64,000 nt of DNA, from the NCBI RefSeq assembly GCF_001875655.1, contig NZ_MKEQ01000001.1, positions 744,001-808,000 of the forward strand, read 5' to 3'. The stretch comes from Enterobacter hormaechei ATCC 49162. GTDB lineage: Bacteria > Pseudomonadota > Gammaproteobacteria > Enterobacterales > Enterobacteriaceae. The position numbers were made by a program, and so were the translations under genes. The notes beneath the pieces were generated by a model. The model was not told where the DNA came from, made no database searches, and worked only from the letters and a program-made list of their open reading frames with translations. Of the stretch, positions 30,079-39,985 are shown one piece after another (the first letter of the stretch is position 1; every line of letters starts with the position of its first letter).

Positions 30079-32193
30079 CTAACTTAATGCTAGGCTAAAT
30101 CCACCATTTTGTTTGCCTAGCATTCCTCTAACCGATTTGTTAACACCTCCACTAAATTCATCGTACTGCATGCTAACGCGAACTGCTATATTAGCTTCGA
30201 GTGAATCCCATCCTGCAAAGTTAAGGAACACGTTACCATTAATATCGGCTGATACAGTCGGCGTAGCTGCTGTTCCTTTCGTATAGGTGCTTTGGACGGC
30301 CCCCTCCATTGTAAGTGCTGCTGGAGTGCTGCCTGCCGATAGTGTTCCTTGGATTCTTCCATGCCATGCGTTTGTGACGCCTGACCATGGTGAGTTTGCC
30401 ACGATATCAATCGTCCAGAGGCTGACATTTCGGTATGTGCTAATTGTGCCAATTTTAAAGTTTCTTGAATCTTCTGCGGCTTTTATAAGCATAAAAGAAC
30501 CACTGGCGCTTTTACTGACGTCAGGAGTTGCTCCCATGCTGGCGAAATCTGAAAAAACGCAATCTCTAAATTTAACTTTGCTGTAATCGGTTGTATCAGT
30601 AACACCTGCTGGTGCAGACACATTATCGAACGTGACACCGCCGTAGTTTGTAACAGCAGACATTAACTGACTGACATTTAGGACAACGTTACCACCATTG
30701 CGTTTCACTACTACCAGATCTTTGCATGCAAACCCATTGACAGTATCTCCTGCCTTCCAGTTGTCAGCATCTCGAAAATTGAAGAAAACTGCATTATTAC
30801 CAGTTCCGCCACCGCCAAGTTCAATTCTCCCCTTTACTGTGATGTTAGAGAATACGTAACCACGAGAATTTGTATCACCTACAGTTTCGTCGATGAGTTT
30901 TCTGGTACCAATTACAGCCCCCCAAGTCCCACCAACTACATCATAATTAATCTCGATGTTGCGCATTATCCCGTTTATCAATGGCTCTGTTGTGGTGCTA
31001 TCCCATCCCCACTCTAGCCAAATGGGGGGTGTTCTTGCTGGAAGGATTGAATCATAACGCCCTGTACTTCTGTATTTATAATTGACAACCAAATTAGATA
31101 TCTGATTGTCCATATTTCCATTATAGAAATACATCTTGATCGGCGTGCCCTGCTGGGTGTCCACAGCATCAACTGTAATATCGCCGCCACCGCAATTATT
31201 CGTCAAAAAGAAGTCACGGCGACAACCATTATTGACCGTGTGTATATCTACGGTTCCAACTGTGCCCAACATATGAGGATATCGTGTATCATTATTCACA
31301 CTGCGAGCATAAAGGTTTTTTACATTAACGCACTCATACCCTTCATAACATTTAGATGTCTTACCAATAAATGTGAAGTTATCGCATCCATTCAGGCGCA
31401 GTGGGGTCAGTCCGCGCTTATCATCACCCACATACTCAAGGGTGGAAGATGCATCCACTTCAAACACCAGATTGGTGATATTCTTCAGGTCGAACACGCG
31501 CGTCAGGTCAAATGCACCGGAGTAAAGCAGGGTGTCCCTGATAACCAGTCCGCGGATTTCAAGCCAGTCCATATTGCTCAGGGTTACGATCGTACCTAAG
31601 CCACCGCTACCTGGGCCAAAGTTCACAACCTGGTCAAAAATAATTTCAACGTTTTTTAGGTTATTAGATGTGATGTAAGACTGCAAAGATTGCAGCGTAC
31701 CGAATCGGGAGAAGTAAAGGACACGTTTATTTACAACCGAATCAAGAGCATCTTTTACTGTAGATGAGCCGTAGCCGACCAGACTTGCCTTTTCACCGCT
31801 GGCAAGATCAGTTCTTAGTGATGCATCGCCTACGCTAAGCCATGCACCAGGTCCGATTCCTCCTGATGTTTCCGGCGTAGAGCCAGGTGCTACGCTCTTT
31901 GGTAACTCGCCATCCCAACGATAATATTCGCCGGTAGCCTCATAGCGTAGCACCTGATTAGGAAGCGTAAGATTATTCCCATCTTCGAAGCTATCAAGAG
32001 TGATATACCCGAGGCTTGAAATAGCCGTTGATGCTGTGTAATTGATGCCAGCAATTGTCCGGTGCTGATTACCAAACCTGTCAGTGTATGTATGAGCAGG
32101 TGATGTAACGAACTCATCAATTTTCCCGGCGTTAAACTTCAGATCGCGCGGTGATTCGCTTGGAACAGGTAAATTGGTAGGTTGCGTAGCCAT
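30079..32193 (-). CDS. Tailspike protein
   Basis: 704 residues. The N-terminal ~140 residues (GYITLDSFEDGNNLTLPNQ, YYRWDGELPKSVAPGSTPET, GPGAWLSVGDASLRTDLAS) form the conserved virion-attachment domain found in many enterobacterial tailspikes. The rest is rich in Asn/Gly/Thr and strands, as in beta-helix receptor-binding proteins, some of which cut surface polysaccharide. GGAATC precedes the ATG. It is the last late gene, set apart from the J-like gene by a terminator. Host receptor and any enzymatic activity are unknown. Confidence 0.85.
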   Translation of the reverse strand: MATQPTNLPVPSESPRDLKFNAGKIDEFVTSPAHTYTDRFGNQHRTIAGINYTASTAISSLGYITLDSFEDGNNLTLPNQVLRYEATGEYYRWDGELPKSVAPGSTPETSGGIGPGAWLSVGDASLRTDLASGEKASLVGYGSSTVKDALDSVVNKRVLYFSRFGTLQSLQSYITSNNLKNVEIIFDQVVNFGPGSGGLGTIVTLSNMDWLEIRGLVIRDTLLYSGAFDLTRVFDLKNITNLVFEVDASSTLEYVGDDKRGLTPLRLNGCDNFTFIGKTSKCYEGYECVNVKNLYARSVNNDTRYPHMLGTVGTVDIHTVNNGCRRDFFLTNNCGGGDITVDAVDTQQGTPIKMYFYNGNMDNQISNLVVNYKYRSTGRYDSILPARTPPIWLEWGWDSTTTEPLINGIMRNIEINYDVVGGTWGAVIGTRKLIDETVGDTNSRGYVFSNITVKGRIELGGGGTGNNAVFFNFRDADNWKAGDTVNGFACKDLVVVKRNGGNVVLNVSQLMSAVTNYGGVTFDNVSAPAGVTDTTDYSKVKFRDCVFSDFASMGATPDVSKSASGSFMLIKAAEDSRNFKIGTISTYRNVSLWTIDIVANSPWSGVTNAWHGRIQGTLSAGSTPAALTMEGAVQSTYTKGTAATPTVSADINGNVFLNFAGWDSLEANIAVRVSMQYDEFSGGVNKSVRGMLGKQNGGFSLALS

Positions 32194-32205
32194 ATTGATT
32201 CCATA

Positions 32206-32228
32206 AAAAACCCGGCGCGGTGGCCGGG
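32206..32228 (-). terminator. Terminator upstream of the tailspike gene
   Basis: CCCGGC / GCCGGG stem, followed on the minus strand by TTTTTT; between the J-like gene stop (32251) and the tailspike start (32193). Confidence 0.75.
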
Positions 32229-32250
32229 TCTGGTTGGTCGGGGACGGTTC

Positions 32251-34728
32251 TTATTGGTAGATGGCGTCGCTGTACTCCGCGACGGTCAGAGATACCGTGT
32301 TGTCTGTGTTCGGTTTGATGCTGTTGACCGTCCATAGTTGACTGTCCAGTTCCTCCACTGTCGCAATGAGGTAGCGCGACGGGAGCTGCACAGTGTCTCC
32401 GTTCCATATATTGAGCTGAATGTCGGGTATTGCCGCGGTGAAGCCGTACTTCGTGTCGCTGCGGGCGGTGGCCGGATAGCGCAGAGTCGGGTTACCCAGG
32501 CTGTCGGTAACCAGCACATACATCGAACCGGTAAACGTGATCGGCTCGCTGGTATCAAAGTTATTACCGGCGCGCCCGGTGATGTAACCCTGTTGCTGGT
32601 TGCTGTCGTAGATGTCGGGCATCTGAATGACGCTACCGACCTGGATAATGCCGTCCTCAAACACTTTGGCGTTCATCTTCACCCGAGAGTAAATCAGGCG
32701 CTTGGTTTCTCGCAGAGCTCGTTCTCGGGCCTGATACTCATTACGGAAGCCGACGATCTCCAGCTTGTTTGGGTTTTCCGCTTCCTGCTCAACGATGGCA
32801 CCGTTCAGCACGCGGTAGTTGATGTACGTCTTGTTGTTCGTGGTCGGGTGAACGTAGGACACCTGCACGCCGTCATAACCGCCTGGAAGAGTAGCTTCGT
32901 ACGTCATTTTGTACTCGTCCGTCTTCATGTTGGCCCGGTTGAATACGGCCGCCGGGTAATCAACCTTCTGGTCTCGAGTAAACGTCAGCACGCCGTCATC
33001 CCAGTACGCCACCACCGACGCCGCATTGCAGATCGCCTGCACGCGGTCGCCGAGTGAGTCGTTCTCGTCGTCAAACGTGTAGTCGAAGTAGCCCAGTCGC
33101 TCATCAGGCAGGCTTTCGGCGATCGAGTACAGCCCGTACAGGTCAATGCTGCTTACCGGCTGCTCACCCATGATGAGCCAGGTGTGAGCCACTGCATCAG
33201 CGAACGAGCGCGACGGCCTCAGGGTGTAATCCACCGTCTGCGTGTCCAGGTCGTACGTAATGGTGTGGCGCGTCACCAGTGCGTTATATTTGCGCTCGCG
33301 GCTGCCCAGGGCATTCTCGGTCGCCCTCACTTTCACCCGCACCAGCGTGTCAGTCGGGTGAACCACATTCGTCCTGATGTTGATGCTGTGGATCTCTTCG
33401 ACCTTGAGCAGTGACGCGTCACCGGAGTTATCCGTGCGCTGGAAGCTGACGGCGTACTTCCCGAAGCCGCCTGTCGGTGTGATTTTGTCAGTGCGGTAGA
33501 ATACCTCACTCGTTGACTGGTGCGGCGTCGTCTGCCGGTACGTGAACGTCTGCTGCGTTCCCGGGACCTGGTTGTAGTCGTCGTCGATTTTCCAGATGAC
33601 AACCTTCCAGTTTGTCTCCTTCTTCCCGCCGAGGCTGGACTGGGTATGCAGCCACAGCTGCGTTGACTCGACCGGGGAAAAGAACGGCCCAACCACCAGC
33701 GCCTCGTTATCGTTCAGGATGAACTTCGTAGTGTTGATCGTGGCGTTAGCCGGAATGTCCTGCGGCCCCTCCAACTGGTTCATCGTGAACGTGTACCAGC
33801 GCACCGGATTCACCACCGCGCCATCGTTTGTTTCAACGGCGGAGATCAGCGTACCGGAGAATGTCGCATCGGTAGTTACGTTGCCGGAGGCGGTGCTGTA
33901 CGTCACGTTGATGGTGAAGGTAACCGCGTGCGGCAGAACCAGCCCCATGAAATAGTCGAACTCGGCTTGTTTCACGATTTTCATCGCTATCTGGCCGCCG
34001 GAATACGTTCCGCTGACCACCGTGTTTGCCGTTGCTGTTTCGATCGGGAAGTCGCTGGCTTCGTTCTGCCCTGGAACCTCCTGGCCGTCAACGTCATCGA
34101 ACCCGTATCCCTCGACGATCTGCGGGATTACTTCTCCCGGCTGGAAGAACTGGAATTCGGCACCAGCCAGAGAGCCCAGGCTCGATTCTGAGTAGCGCAC
34201 AGACTCGTAATCGTATTTGCCGATCCCGATGCACATCCATTCAGTGACGTACTTCAGGCCGCCGTCTGTGGAAGTCTGGTGTACGTATTCGAATACCGAC
34301 TCCTGAATCAGATCCGGGAACGAACGAATCTGCCCGTAAATGTCCGGCTTTGCCTTGTAAACGCGAGCGGTATTTGTCTGACCGGTCAGGCTATTGTTGG
34401 GCGAGTCGACGGTATTACCGCCGCTGTTCGCGATTGCCGGCTTCGGCGCCAGGAACGAAAACACCTGGCCCACCACTTTAAAGATCGGGCTCAGGATGTC
34501 GCCGACAATGCCCTTTGGCTGGTCGAATATCTGGATATGGTCCAGCTCACTCAGTTCAAACGCCAGCTCATCATCGTCGCCCAGCTTTACGCCGTTGCGG
34601 ACGATCAGCAGATCGCGGTGAAAGGTAGCGTCATTGGCCGCCAGCCAGTCATAAAAAAGGGTGCCGTTTGGCACCCTGCAACGCAGCTTAGGCGTTCCTG
34701 GAAAATTCGATATCTCAACCAGCGCCAT
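32251..34728 (-). CDS. Tail tip / host-specificity protein J-like
   Basis: 825-residue central tail-tip protein. The start MALVEISNFPGTPKLRCRV at 34728 is chosen because the sequence upstream belongs to the overlapping NlpC gene. The middle part has the tail-hub pattern (TDEYKMTYEATLPGGYDGVQ, LIYSRVKMNAKVFEDG) and the C-terminus ends NTVSLTVAEYSDAIYQ as in phage tip proteins. It follows the NlpC/P60 gene with a 14-base overlap, as J follows K and I in lambda-type tails. It lacks a long variable C-terminal fibre domain; the separate tailspike probably does receptor binding. Confidence 0.8.
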   Translation of the reverse strand: MALVEISNFPGTPKLRCRVPNGTLFYDWLAANDATFHRDLLIVRNGVKLGDDDELAFELSELDHIQIFDQPKGIVGDILSPIFKVVGQVFSFLAPKPAIANSGGNTVDSPNNSLTGQTNTARVYKAKPDIYGQIRSFPDLIQESVFEYVHQTSTDGGLKYVTEWMCIGIGKYDYESVRYSESSLGSLAGAEFQFFQPGEVIPQIVEGYGFDDVDGQEVPGQNEASDFPIETATANTVVSGTYSGGQIAMKIVKQAEFDYFMGLVLPHAVTFTINVTYSTASGNVTTDATFSGTLISAVETNDGAVVNPVRWYTFTMNQLEGPQDIPANATINTTKFILNDNEALVVGPFFSPVESTQLWLHTQSSLGGKKETNWKVVIWKIDDDYNQVPGTQQTFTYRQTTPHQSTSEVFYRTDKITPTGGFGKYAVSFQRTDNSGDASLLKVEEIHSINIRTNVVHPTDTLVRVKVRATENALGSRERKYNALVTRHTITYDLDTQTVDYTLRPSRSFADAVAHTWLIMGEQPVSSIDLYGLYSIAESLPDERLGYFDYTFDDENDSLGDRVQAICNAASVVAYWDDGVLTFTRDQKVDYPAAVFNRANMKTDEYKMTYEATLPGGYDGVQVSYVHPTTNNKTYINYRVLNGAIVEQEAENPNKLEIVGFRNEYQARERALRETKRLIYSRVKMNAKVFEDGIIQVGSVIQMPDIYDSNQQQGYITGRAGNNFDTSEPITFTGSMYVLVTDSLGNPTLRYPATARSDTKYGFTAAIPDIQLNIWNGDTVQLPSRYLIATVEELDSQLWTVNSIKPNTDNTVSLTVAEYSDAIYQ

Positions 34729-35131
34729 ATTCGAAAAACTCCACTTTGGTGAATGCCCGCTGAATGACCAGCAACGAGTCCATGCGCACGCTTCCGTTCT
34801 CTCCACGCGAGTGCAGCGCCTGCCGGTTCAGTACCAGGCCAACGTGCGCCGGTTGCGCGCCGCGGTACCCGACAAATATCCCCCCGTCGACCGGTTTATC
34901 GACCTTGCGCCAGAAAACGACGTCTCCCTGATAGCAGGTGAAGAAATCCTCCCCGGCTTCGTAACCCGGCGTCTGGTGCAGCTCAATGTCGAGCACATGT
35001 CGGTAATACAGCACAACCAGCCCCCAGCAATCAGTCTTTTCGAATGAGCAGGCGCGGTTAGACCACGGCACGCCGATTATCCTGCTGATAAAATCAGAGG
35101 TACTGAAGGCCAGTGTATTCCGTTGGGTCAT
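34715..35131 (-). CDS. NlpC/P60-family tail assembly peptidase (gpK-like)
   Basis: 138 residues. Cysteine-peptidase motifs are visible: nucleophile Cys in KTDCWGLVVLYYR and catalytic His in AHVGLVLN. Such proteins are tail-tip components that help cross the cell wall. The ATG at 35131 (GGAAGG 5 bases upstream) is chosen over an in-frame ATG four codons earlier. It overlaps both neighbours. Confidence 0.85.
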   Translation of the reverse strand: MTQRNTLAFSTSDFISRIIGVPWSNRACSFEKTDCWGLVVLYYRHVLDIELHQTPGYEAGEDFFTCYQGDVVFWRKVDKPVDGGIFVGYRGAQPAHVGLVLNRQALHSRGENGSVRMDSLLVIQRAFTKVEFFEYGAG

Positions 35132-35564
35132 AGAGCCTTCCAATGTTGTTGTTCAGCGGATTTGTGACAGACAGGGTTACCGAGGCGGAGTCTGCGTCGA
35201 TGTCCACCGTCTTAACGTATAACTGCCAGGACTTTATCGGTACCGACACATCGCCGCTGTCAAAGATCTGCCGCGTGGCCGTAATAGCTGTTAGCCGCGC
35301 CGCCCCTTTCCACTGCTTCATGAGAGCTTTGATGTCAGACGACAGACGCCCTAACTTCACCGTAGCGTCGATCACCGGCGTACCGCTCTGCTGGCTCTCT
35401 TCGATTTCAAAGCGCGCTGGCGTGTACGTCTGGCCGCCGAGCGTCTTCGGGAAGAACTGCTTGTCGACAAGGCGAACGTAACCAAAGGATGGATGGTAGA
35501 ACGTAATGGTGTCGTACAGTCCGCGCGTCGGGCGTTGCTGCTTATACTCCCTGAAGCTCGGCAT
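35094..35564 (-). CDS. DUF1833 tail protein
   Basis: 156 residues from MPSFREYKQQRPTRGLYDTI. The beta-rich pattern (TPARFEIEESQQSGTPVIDATVKL, WQLYVKTVDIDADSASVTLSV) fits the DUF1833 family of minor tail proteins found next to NlpC genes. The ATG overlaps the previous stop (TAATG), with GAGGGTG upstream. Confidence 0.75.
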   Translation of the reverse strand: MPSFREYKQQRPTRGLYDTITFYHPSFGYVRLVDKQFFPKTLGGQTYTPARFEIEESQQSGTPVIDATVKLGRLSSDIKALMKQWKGAARLTAITATRQIFDSGDVSVPIKSWQLYVKTVDIDADSASVTLSVTNPLNNNIGRLYDPTEYTGLQYL

Positions 35565-36061
35565 TACGGCACCCTCGGTAGTGATTCCGGATCGCGCCCG
35601 TCCGGATAACCCGTGACAACGATATCCAGCCACGAATCCCACGGCGGCGGCAGCTCAACAATGATGTCGTCGAACTCGTCGTCAGCGTTGTACAGATGGT
35701 TAGAGATAACGGTTCCCGTCCAGGTCACCACTCCGCCGTCGATACTGGTTTGCACCGGCATCTGCGTGAAGTGAAGCTCTTGCAACTGGAGACCACTGCC
35801 GCCCAGATTGATATTCATCCTGAACCAGTTCAGGCCCCGGTTGAGATAGTTTGGGCTGCGTAGCCACTGCTGGAATGCTCGTTCCTCAGCCAAGGTGAAA
35901 ATCCACGTCAGGGACCAGGTCACTTTCAGGTCGTCAGTAAGGTTCTGGAAGATAGCCGGGCCGACCGCTGGCTGATCGGTCTGGAACCCGGTATCGAGAG
36001 TCATGTTTTTGCTGGCCTTCTGCGCCAGCGGCAGCCAGTCGGGATAGTCGATAATTGGCAT
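35564..36061 (-). CDS. Minor tail protein
   Basis: 165 residues (MPIIDYPDWLPLAQKASKNM), soluble, with the mid-section VTWSLTWIFTLAEERAFQQWL typical of small tail-tip proteins encoded between the tape measure and the DUF1833 gene. A GGAGC ribosome site is present. Role assigned mainly from position. Confidence 0.65.
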   Translation of the reverse strand: MPIIDYPDWLPLAQKASKNMTLDTGFQTDQPAVGPAIFQNLTDDLKVTWSLTWIFTLAEERAFQQWLRSPNYLNRGLNWFRMNINLGGSGLQLQELHFTQMPVQTSIDGGVVTWTGTVISNHLYNADDEFDDIIVELPPPWDSWLDIVVTGYPDGRDPESLPRVP

Positions 36062-36077
36062 CTAAGCTCCAGGCATT

Positions 36078-36100
36078 AAAAAACCCGCCGAAGCGGGTTT
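36078..36100 (-). terminator. Terminator after the small insert gene
   Basis: AAACCCGC / GCGGGTTT with loop CGAA, followed by T6 on the minus strand. Confidence 0.85.
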
Positions 36101-36102
36101 GA

Positions 36103-36330
36103 TTATTCAACGGATCTTGGACCAGGCGGTGCTTCGTAAACATTGATTTTAATGTCAACGATATCCCCATGATTAATAAATTCCAGATCCTCTCCAGCAG
36201 GAGCAATGCCTTTAATTGTAGAGCCATCCTTTAGAGTAAAGACAAACTCTACTGCCCTGTTTGGATAAAGCTTATGAGGCTTGCCTATCTCTGTTGGTAT
36301 TGATTGCACATCGTTTGGCTCAATAACCAC
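36103..36330 (-). CDS. Small prophage protein, moron-like insert in the tail operon
   Basis: 75 residues if translation starts at the GTG at 36330, which has AAGGAG spaced 6 bases upstream; the frame is open further back into the tape-measure gene but without a good start. The sequence reads VVIEPNDVQSIPTEIGKPHK... and is soluble. It is AT-richer than its neighbours and closed by its own terminator, the hallmark of a moron. I do not know its function. Confidence 0.6.
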   Translation of the reverse strand: MVIEPNDVQSIPTEIGKPHKLYPNRAVEFVFTLKDGSTIKGIAPAGEDLEFINHGDIVDIKINVYEAPPGPRSVE

Positions 36331-36340
36331 ATATATCTCC

Positions 36341-39244
36341 TTATAACTGACCTCGAGGTGTTCTTTTCGCAGTTGTATTGCCAGTGATAGCCTGCGATAT
36401 AGGACCTCCATTATTCAAGTCAGCAATAATGGCATCCACGGTTATTGTACCATCCCCGTTGTTCGTAGCTTGAGCGTCAAATGTGGCACTCGTCATATTC
36501 TGAACGTTGATTATGACGCTAACTCCGCCCCCTGCGGTCATATCTTTGTTGCTGATCACCCTGCCGTTGTCGCCCGGTATCATGTACTGCTTACCGGTAC
36601 TGGCCTGGTAAATCTCCGGCTTCCCTCGCTCACCGACCTGATAAAGACCTCCTGCATTCACCGGGCCGCCATTGTAACGCATACCGGTTAAAGCAAGGCC
36701 CTGTGCCAGGCCTACCGTTGAAGCAATTCCTGTCATGGCAGGAACTGAGTTGGCCCCAAATGAAGCGAGGCTAGCCATGGCGGCGGCAGGAGCCCAAGCT
36801 GTAGCCAATATTGCAGCCTGAGATGCTCCAGCAGCAGTAGCCGCTGCGCCCAATGTCTGACCGATAATGAAGTTTTTGAGGGCATCTACTCCAACCTGGA
36901 CTAGCGCATTTACCACGCTGTTCAGCATCGTATTCCCCAGAGAACGCATAGCATCCTGCGCTGACATCGTTCCGGTGATCAGCCCGGTTAACGCATTGGA
37001 TGCATTACCTGAAAACGCATCTACTGCACTTGTCAGCATGCTGTACCCCAGGCTCTGCTGGCTAAGAAGCTCCCATTGTGCAGCGGTTCTTTGCTGCTCA
37101 TACTGCGTATCGGCAGCATTTTTAAGGGCTAATGCATTCTGGTGAGCCAATAACCCCTGCTGCTCGAACTGTTGGATAAGGGCCAGTTGCTGTGCGTGCT
37201 GATTAGCTAATTGCTGCACTGGATCAACCTGTGCAACTGCCTCTTGCTGTGGCGTCACCGCCTGCTGCGCGCGGATTTTTGCGAGGTTTGCCTGGTGGGT
37301 TGCCTCCAGTCTCTCAGATGTCTGATTGAACTGCTCCTGACTGATTTTCTTAGCAGCCAGCGCGGTATTCAGATCCTGAACATCCTGCTTATAGCTTGCA
37401 TTTTCGCGCGCTTCTGGCAGGAGTTTCTCGGCTGCGGCTTGTGCTTTGAGTGCGTTGGCAGTGTCCCATTTTGTTGCGGCGTACTGCCCCGCCAGCGCGA
37501 TCTGTTCTTTAGTGGCTCCTTTTCCGAGAGACTGCTGCGCATTCAGGATCGCCTGCTCGCGACTCAGATTATTGGTTGATTCGGCAGCAAGCTCTGACTG
37601 CTGCTTGAGGTTCGCCAGTTTCTGAGCAATAGAATCAGCCTGAGAGGCGCCTTTCTTCTGCTCGGTCTGAAGTGTCTTTTGCGCCTGCGTATTTTTGTAC
37701 GTAGCGGCAGCGTCATCCTGCATCTGCTTAGCGTGCGGATCATCCTTCGCAAACCCGGCATCTTCGGCAGCGTATTGCGCCTGCAACCGTGCGCGGGCCT
37801 CACCCTGGAGCTTAGACAGTGCCAGATTGCGTTCTGACTGCTTTATAAGGTTCTTCTGCCCTGAGGTAAGATTGTCGACCTCTTTTTTCATTCCGGAGAG
37901 ATTGATCTGGGCCTCGCCAGCTACTCGAACGAGTTCCGTCAGCGGGCCAAGGAACGTCCTTATTGCATCAGCTCCTGACTTTGTCGAACTCTCTGTGCTC
38001 TGAAGTTCAAGAACGAGCCTTTGTAGTGCTTCAGGCGTTGGATTGTTCGCCACATCAGAGAGTTGCTTGCTTAGCTCGAATGCGCGCTGCTCAGACACGC
38101 CAAATTTATCCGCAAGCGTGGTTACTGTGTTCTGGATCGCGTTGGCGTTAACGGTGAACTTTGCCCCGGCGTCCCTTGCTTGCTCCATGGCTGCCGAGTA
38201 GTTGTCAGCTGTTGCCCCGACTGTAGAAAGGTTTTTGTTGAATTCATCGATGGAGGCAATACCACCAACGAAAGAAGTCTTCAACTTGTCGGTGAATCCA
38301 ACGATAGAACTGGAAGCATCATTGATGGATTTAGGGATCTTCGCTATGGCAGCGTTGTACTCAATCATTGCCTGATTTCTCAGGATGGTTGCTGCCTCGG
38401 CGTTTGTTCTTGCCAGGTTCGCGTACTTATCAGACAGAGCGGCCACGCCATTTTGGGAAATGGTGATCACCTTATCCATCGCTTCGGCTGCATCTTTCAG
38501 CGCGTCCATGGCGTTCTTTCCACCATTAAGCGATGTAATCAGCACGCCAGCGATGACAGAGCTCAGCGCGATCACTGCGCCAACTACCGCGCCGCCCGGA
38601 CCAAACGCGCCAGCGAGTTGCGAGCCCTGCTGGGCGAATGCTACCAATGCAGACTGCCCGCCCTGGACTTGTACGATAAAGTCCTGCACCTGGTAACCGG
38701 CCTGCTGCATGCTGGACTTCCAGCCTTTGTTGCTGCCCATCGAAGTATCAGCAGCACCTTTCATGTCGAAGAGCCGCCCGGTCAACTCGCCGATCTTCTG
38801 CTTCTCTTCGTCTGTCGCTTTCGACCCGGCGCGGAGCTGTGCAGCAAGAACAGCCGCACTGCGCGCGCCGTTCTCCTGCGCTTCATCCAGAACAGCCAAC
38901 TGGTTACCAAGCGCCTCGATGATGGATTCTGCACGGCTGAATTCACTGCTCGCACCACCGGTGCCGCTTCTGGCCTCTTCCATTGCACGGGCAATACCAC
39001 TCACGTTGGTGTTCAGCTTGCGCAGCTGGTTGTCCATGGAGTTGGCATATCCAGCCAGTTCTGTAAACGCGGCCCCGGTTTGTGAGGCGCTCTCGTCGAG
39101 GTTATCCATGCCCTTTCCGGACTGCTGGGCCGCAGCATCCAGTTTATCCAGAGCATCAATGGCCTGTTTGCCGCCTTGTAACAGCGGCTCAACGTCGGCG
39201 CTGATTTCATAAACGATGCTACCGGCGTTCTTCTCACCTGCCAT
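36341..39244 (-). CDS. Tail tape measure protein
   Basis: 967 residues, the largest tail gene. Long Ala/Gln-rich coiled-coil stretches alternate with hydrophobic segments around residues 200-260 (AFGPGGAVVGAVIALSSVIAGVLI) and 800-900. The protein sets tail length and helps DNA entry. It starts MAGEKNAGSIVYEISADVEP with GGAG upstream. It follows the tail chaperone-like gene, the standard order. Confidence 0.92.
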   Translation of the reverse strand: MAGEKNAGSIVYEISADVEPLLQGGKQAIDALDKLDAAAQQSGKGMDNLDESASQTGAAFTELAGYANSMDNQLRKLNTNVSGIARAMEEARSGTGGASSEFSRAESIIEALGNQLAVLDEAQENGARSAAVLAAQLRAGSKATDEEKQKIGELTGRLFDMKGAADTSMGSNKGWKSSMQQAGYQVQDFIVQVQGGQSALVAFAQQGSQLAGAFGPGGAVVGAVIALSSVIAGVLITSLNGGKNAMDALKDAAEAMDKVITISQNGVAALSDKYANLARTNAEAATILRNQAMIEYNAAIAKIPKSINDASSSIVGFTDKLKTSFVGGIASIDEFNKNLSTVGATADNYSAAMEQARDAGAKFTVNANAIQNTVTTLADKFGVSEQRAFELSKQLSDVANNPTPEALQRLVLELQSTESSTKSGADAIRTFLGPLTELVRVAGEAQINLSGMKKEVDNLTSGQKNLIKQSERNLALSKLQGEARARLQAQYAAEDAGFAKDDPHAKQMQDDAAATYKNTQAQKTLQTEQKKGASQADSIAQKLANLKQQSELAAESTNNLSREQAILNAQQSLGKGATKEQIALAGQYAATKWDTANALKAQAAAEKLLPEARENASYKQDVQDLNTALAAKKISQEQFNQTSERLEATHQANLAKIRAQQAVTPQQEAVAQVDPVQQLANQHAQQLALIQQFEQQGLLAHQNALALKNAADTQYEQQRTAAQWELLSQQSLGYSMLTSAVDAFSGNASNALTGLITGTMSAQDAMRSLGNTMLNSVVNALVQVGVDALKNFIIGQTLGAAATAAGASQAAILATAWAPAAAMASLASFGANSVPAMTGIASTVGLAQGLALTGMRYNGGPVNAGGLYQVGERGKPEIYQASTGKQYMIPGDNGRVISNKDMTAGGGVSVIINVQNMTSATFDAQATNNGDGTITVDAIIADLNNGGPISQAITGNTTAKRTPRGQL

Positions 39245-39256
39245 GTCATTCTCCGG

Positions 39257-39928
39257 TTATTGCTTTGCTTTTGCCCTGCGCGCGGCCTGTTTAGCCAGGT
39301 ATTCGTCAGCGATGCTGTCGTATTCATCGCGAGTGAAGCCTTTCTGGTCCGGGTATTTCGCCGCCAGCAGCATCTGAAATTCGGTCATTGTTAACTGAGA
39401 GGCTTCGGCGCGATTCATGCCGAAGTGGCTACGTGCAGCGCTGATGTAGTCGAAGGCCTTAAATTCTGTAGTTCGTTCACCAGTTTCGTGGCGCTGCAAC
39501 TGGCGGACTTTGGCTTTACCGACGACCCCGTGCTGCATGAGGTGCTGCGCCAGCACGATGATGTCGTTCTTCGGCATCTGGCCCGGGCGGTAGACGACAC
39601 AATGCCGCCACCCTTTCCATTCACCGATCATTGGCGTCAGGTCGTCCTCACAGCACGCCTGTAGCACAAGCATGCACGTCGATAACAGCTTCTCGGCTGC
39701 GCGGCTGAAAGAAGGAGACATCCATTCAGGAAAGCGCCCCAGCGTGCCAGCGCACACCTCAATGAGATGAGCGACATCATTGCCGTGGATGGTGGCGTAT
39801 GCCTGCACAATCTCTTCCGGAGTGCCGATCCTGGTCATGGCCTCGAATGAAGGTCGCAACAGGTAATCTTTCCCGCCTTCGCAGCTGTCGCTGATAGACA
39901 GTTCGCCAATATCGGTTAAAGCAGTCAT
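39257..39928 (-). CDS. Tail assembly chaperone-like protein
   Basis: 223 residues between the major tail protein and tape measure genes, the position of tail chaperones. The C-terminal part (MTEFQMLLAAKYPDQKGFTRDEYDSIADEYLAKQ) resembles the T-type chaperone end. In this phage it is one continuous frame; no second frame or slippery site is needed. GGAAGG precedes the ATG. Confidence 0.65.
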   Translation of the reverse strand: MTALTDIGELSISDSCEGGKDYLLRPSFEAMTRIGTPEEIVQAYATIHGNDVAHLIEVCAGTLGRFPEWMSPSFSRAAEKLLSTCMLVLQACCEDDLTPMIGEWKGWRHCVVYRPGQMPKNDIIVLAQHLMQHGVVGKAKVRQLQRHETGERTTEFKAFDYISAARSHFGMNRAEASQLTMTEFQMLLAAKYPDQKGFTRDEYDSIADEYLAKQAARRAKAKQ

Positions 39929-39985
39929 AGGCCTTCCAGTAAACGGTCATTATCAAGGGCAGCACGCCGCCCTTTGGAATGTCCG

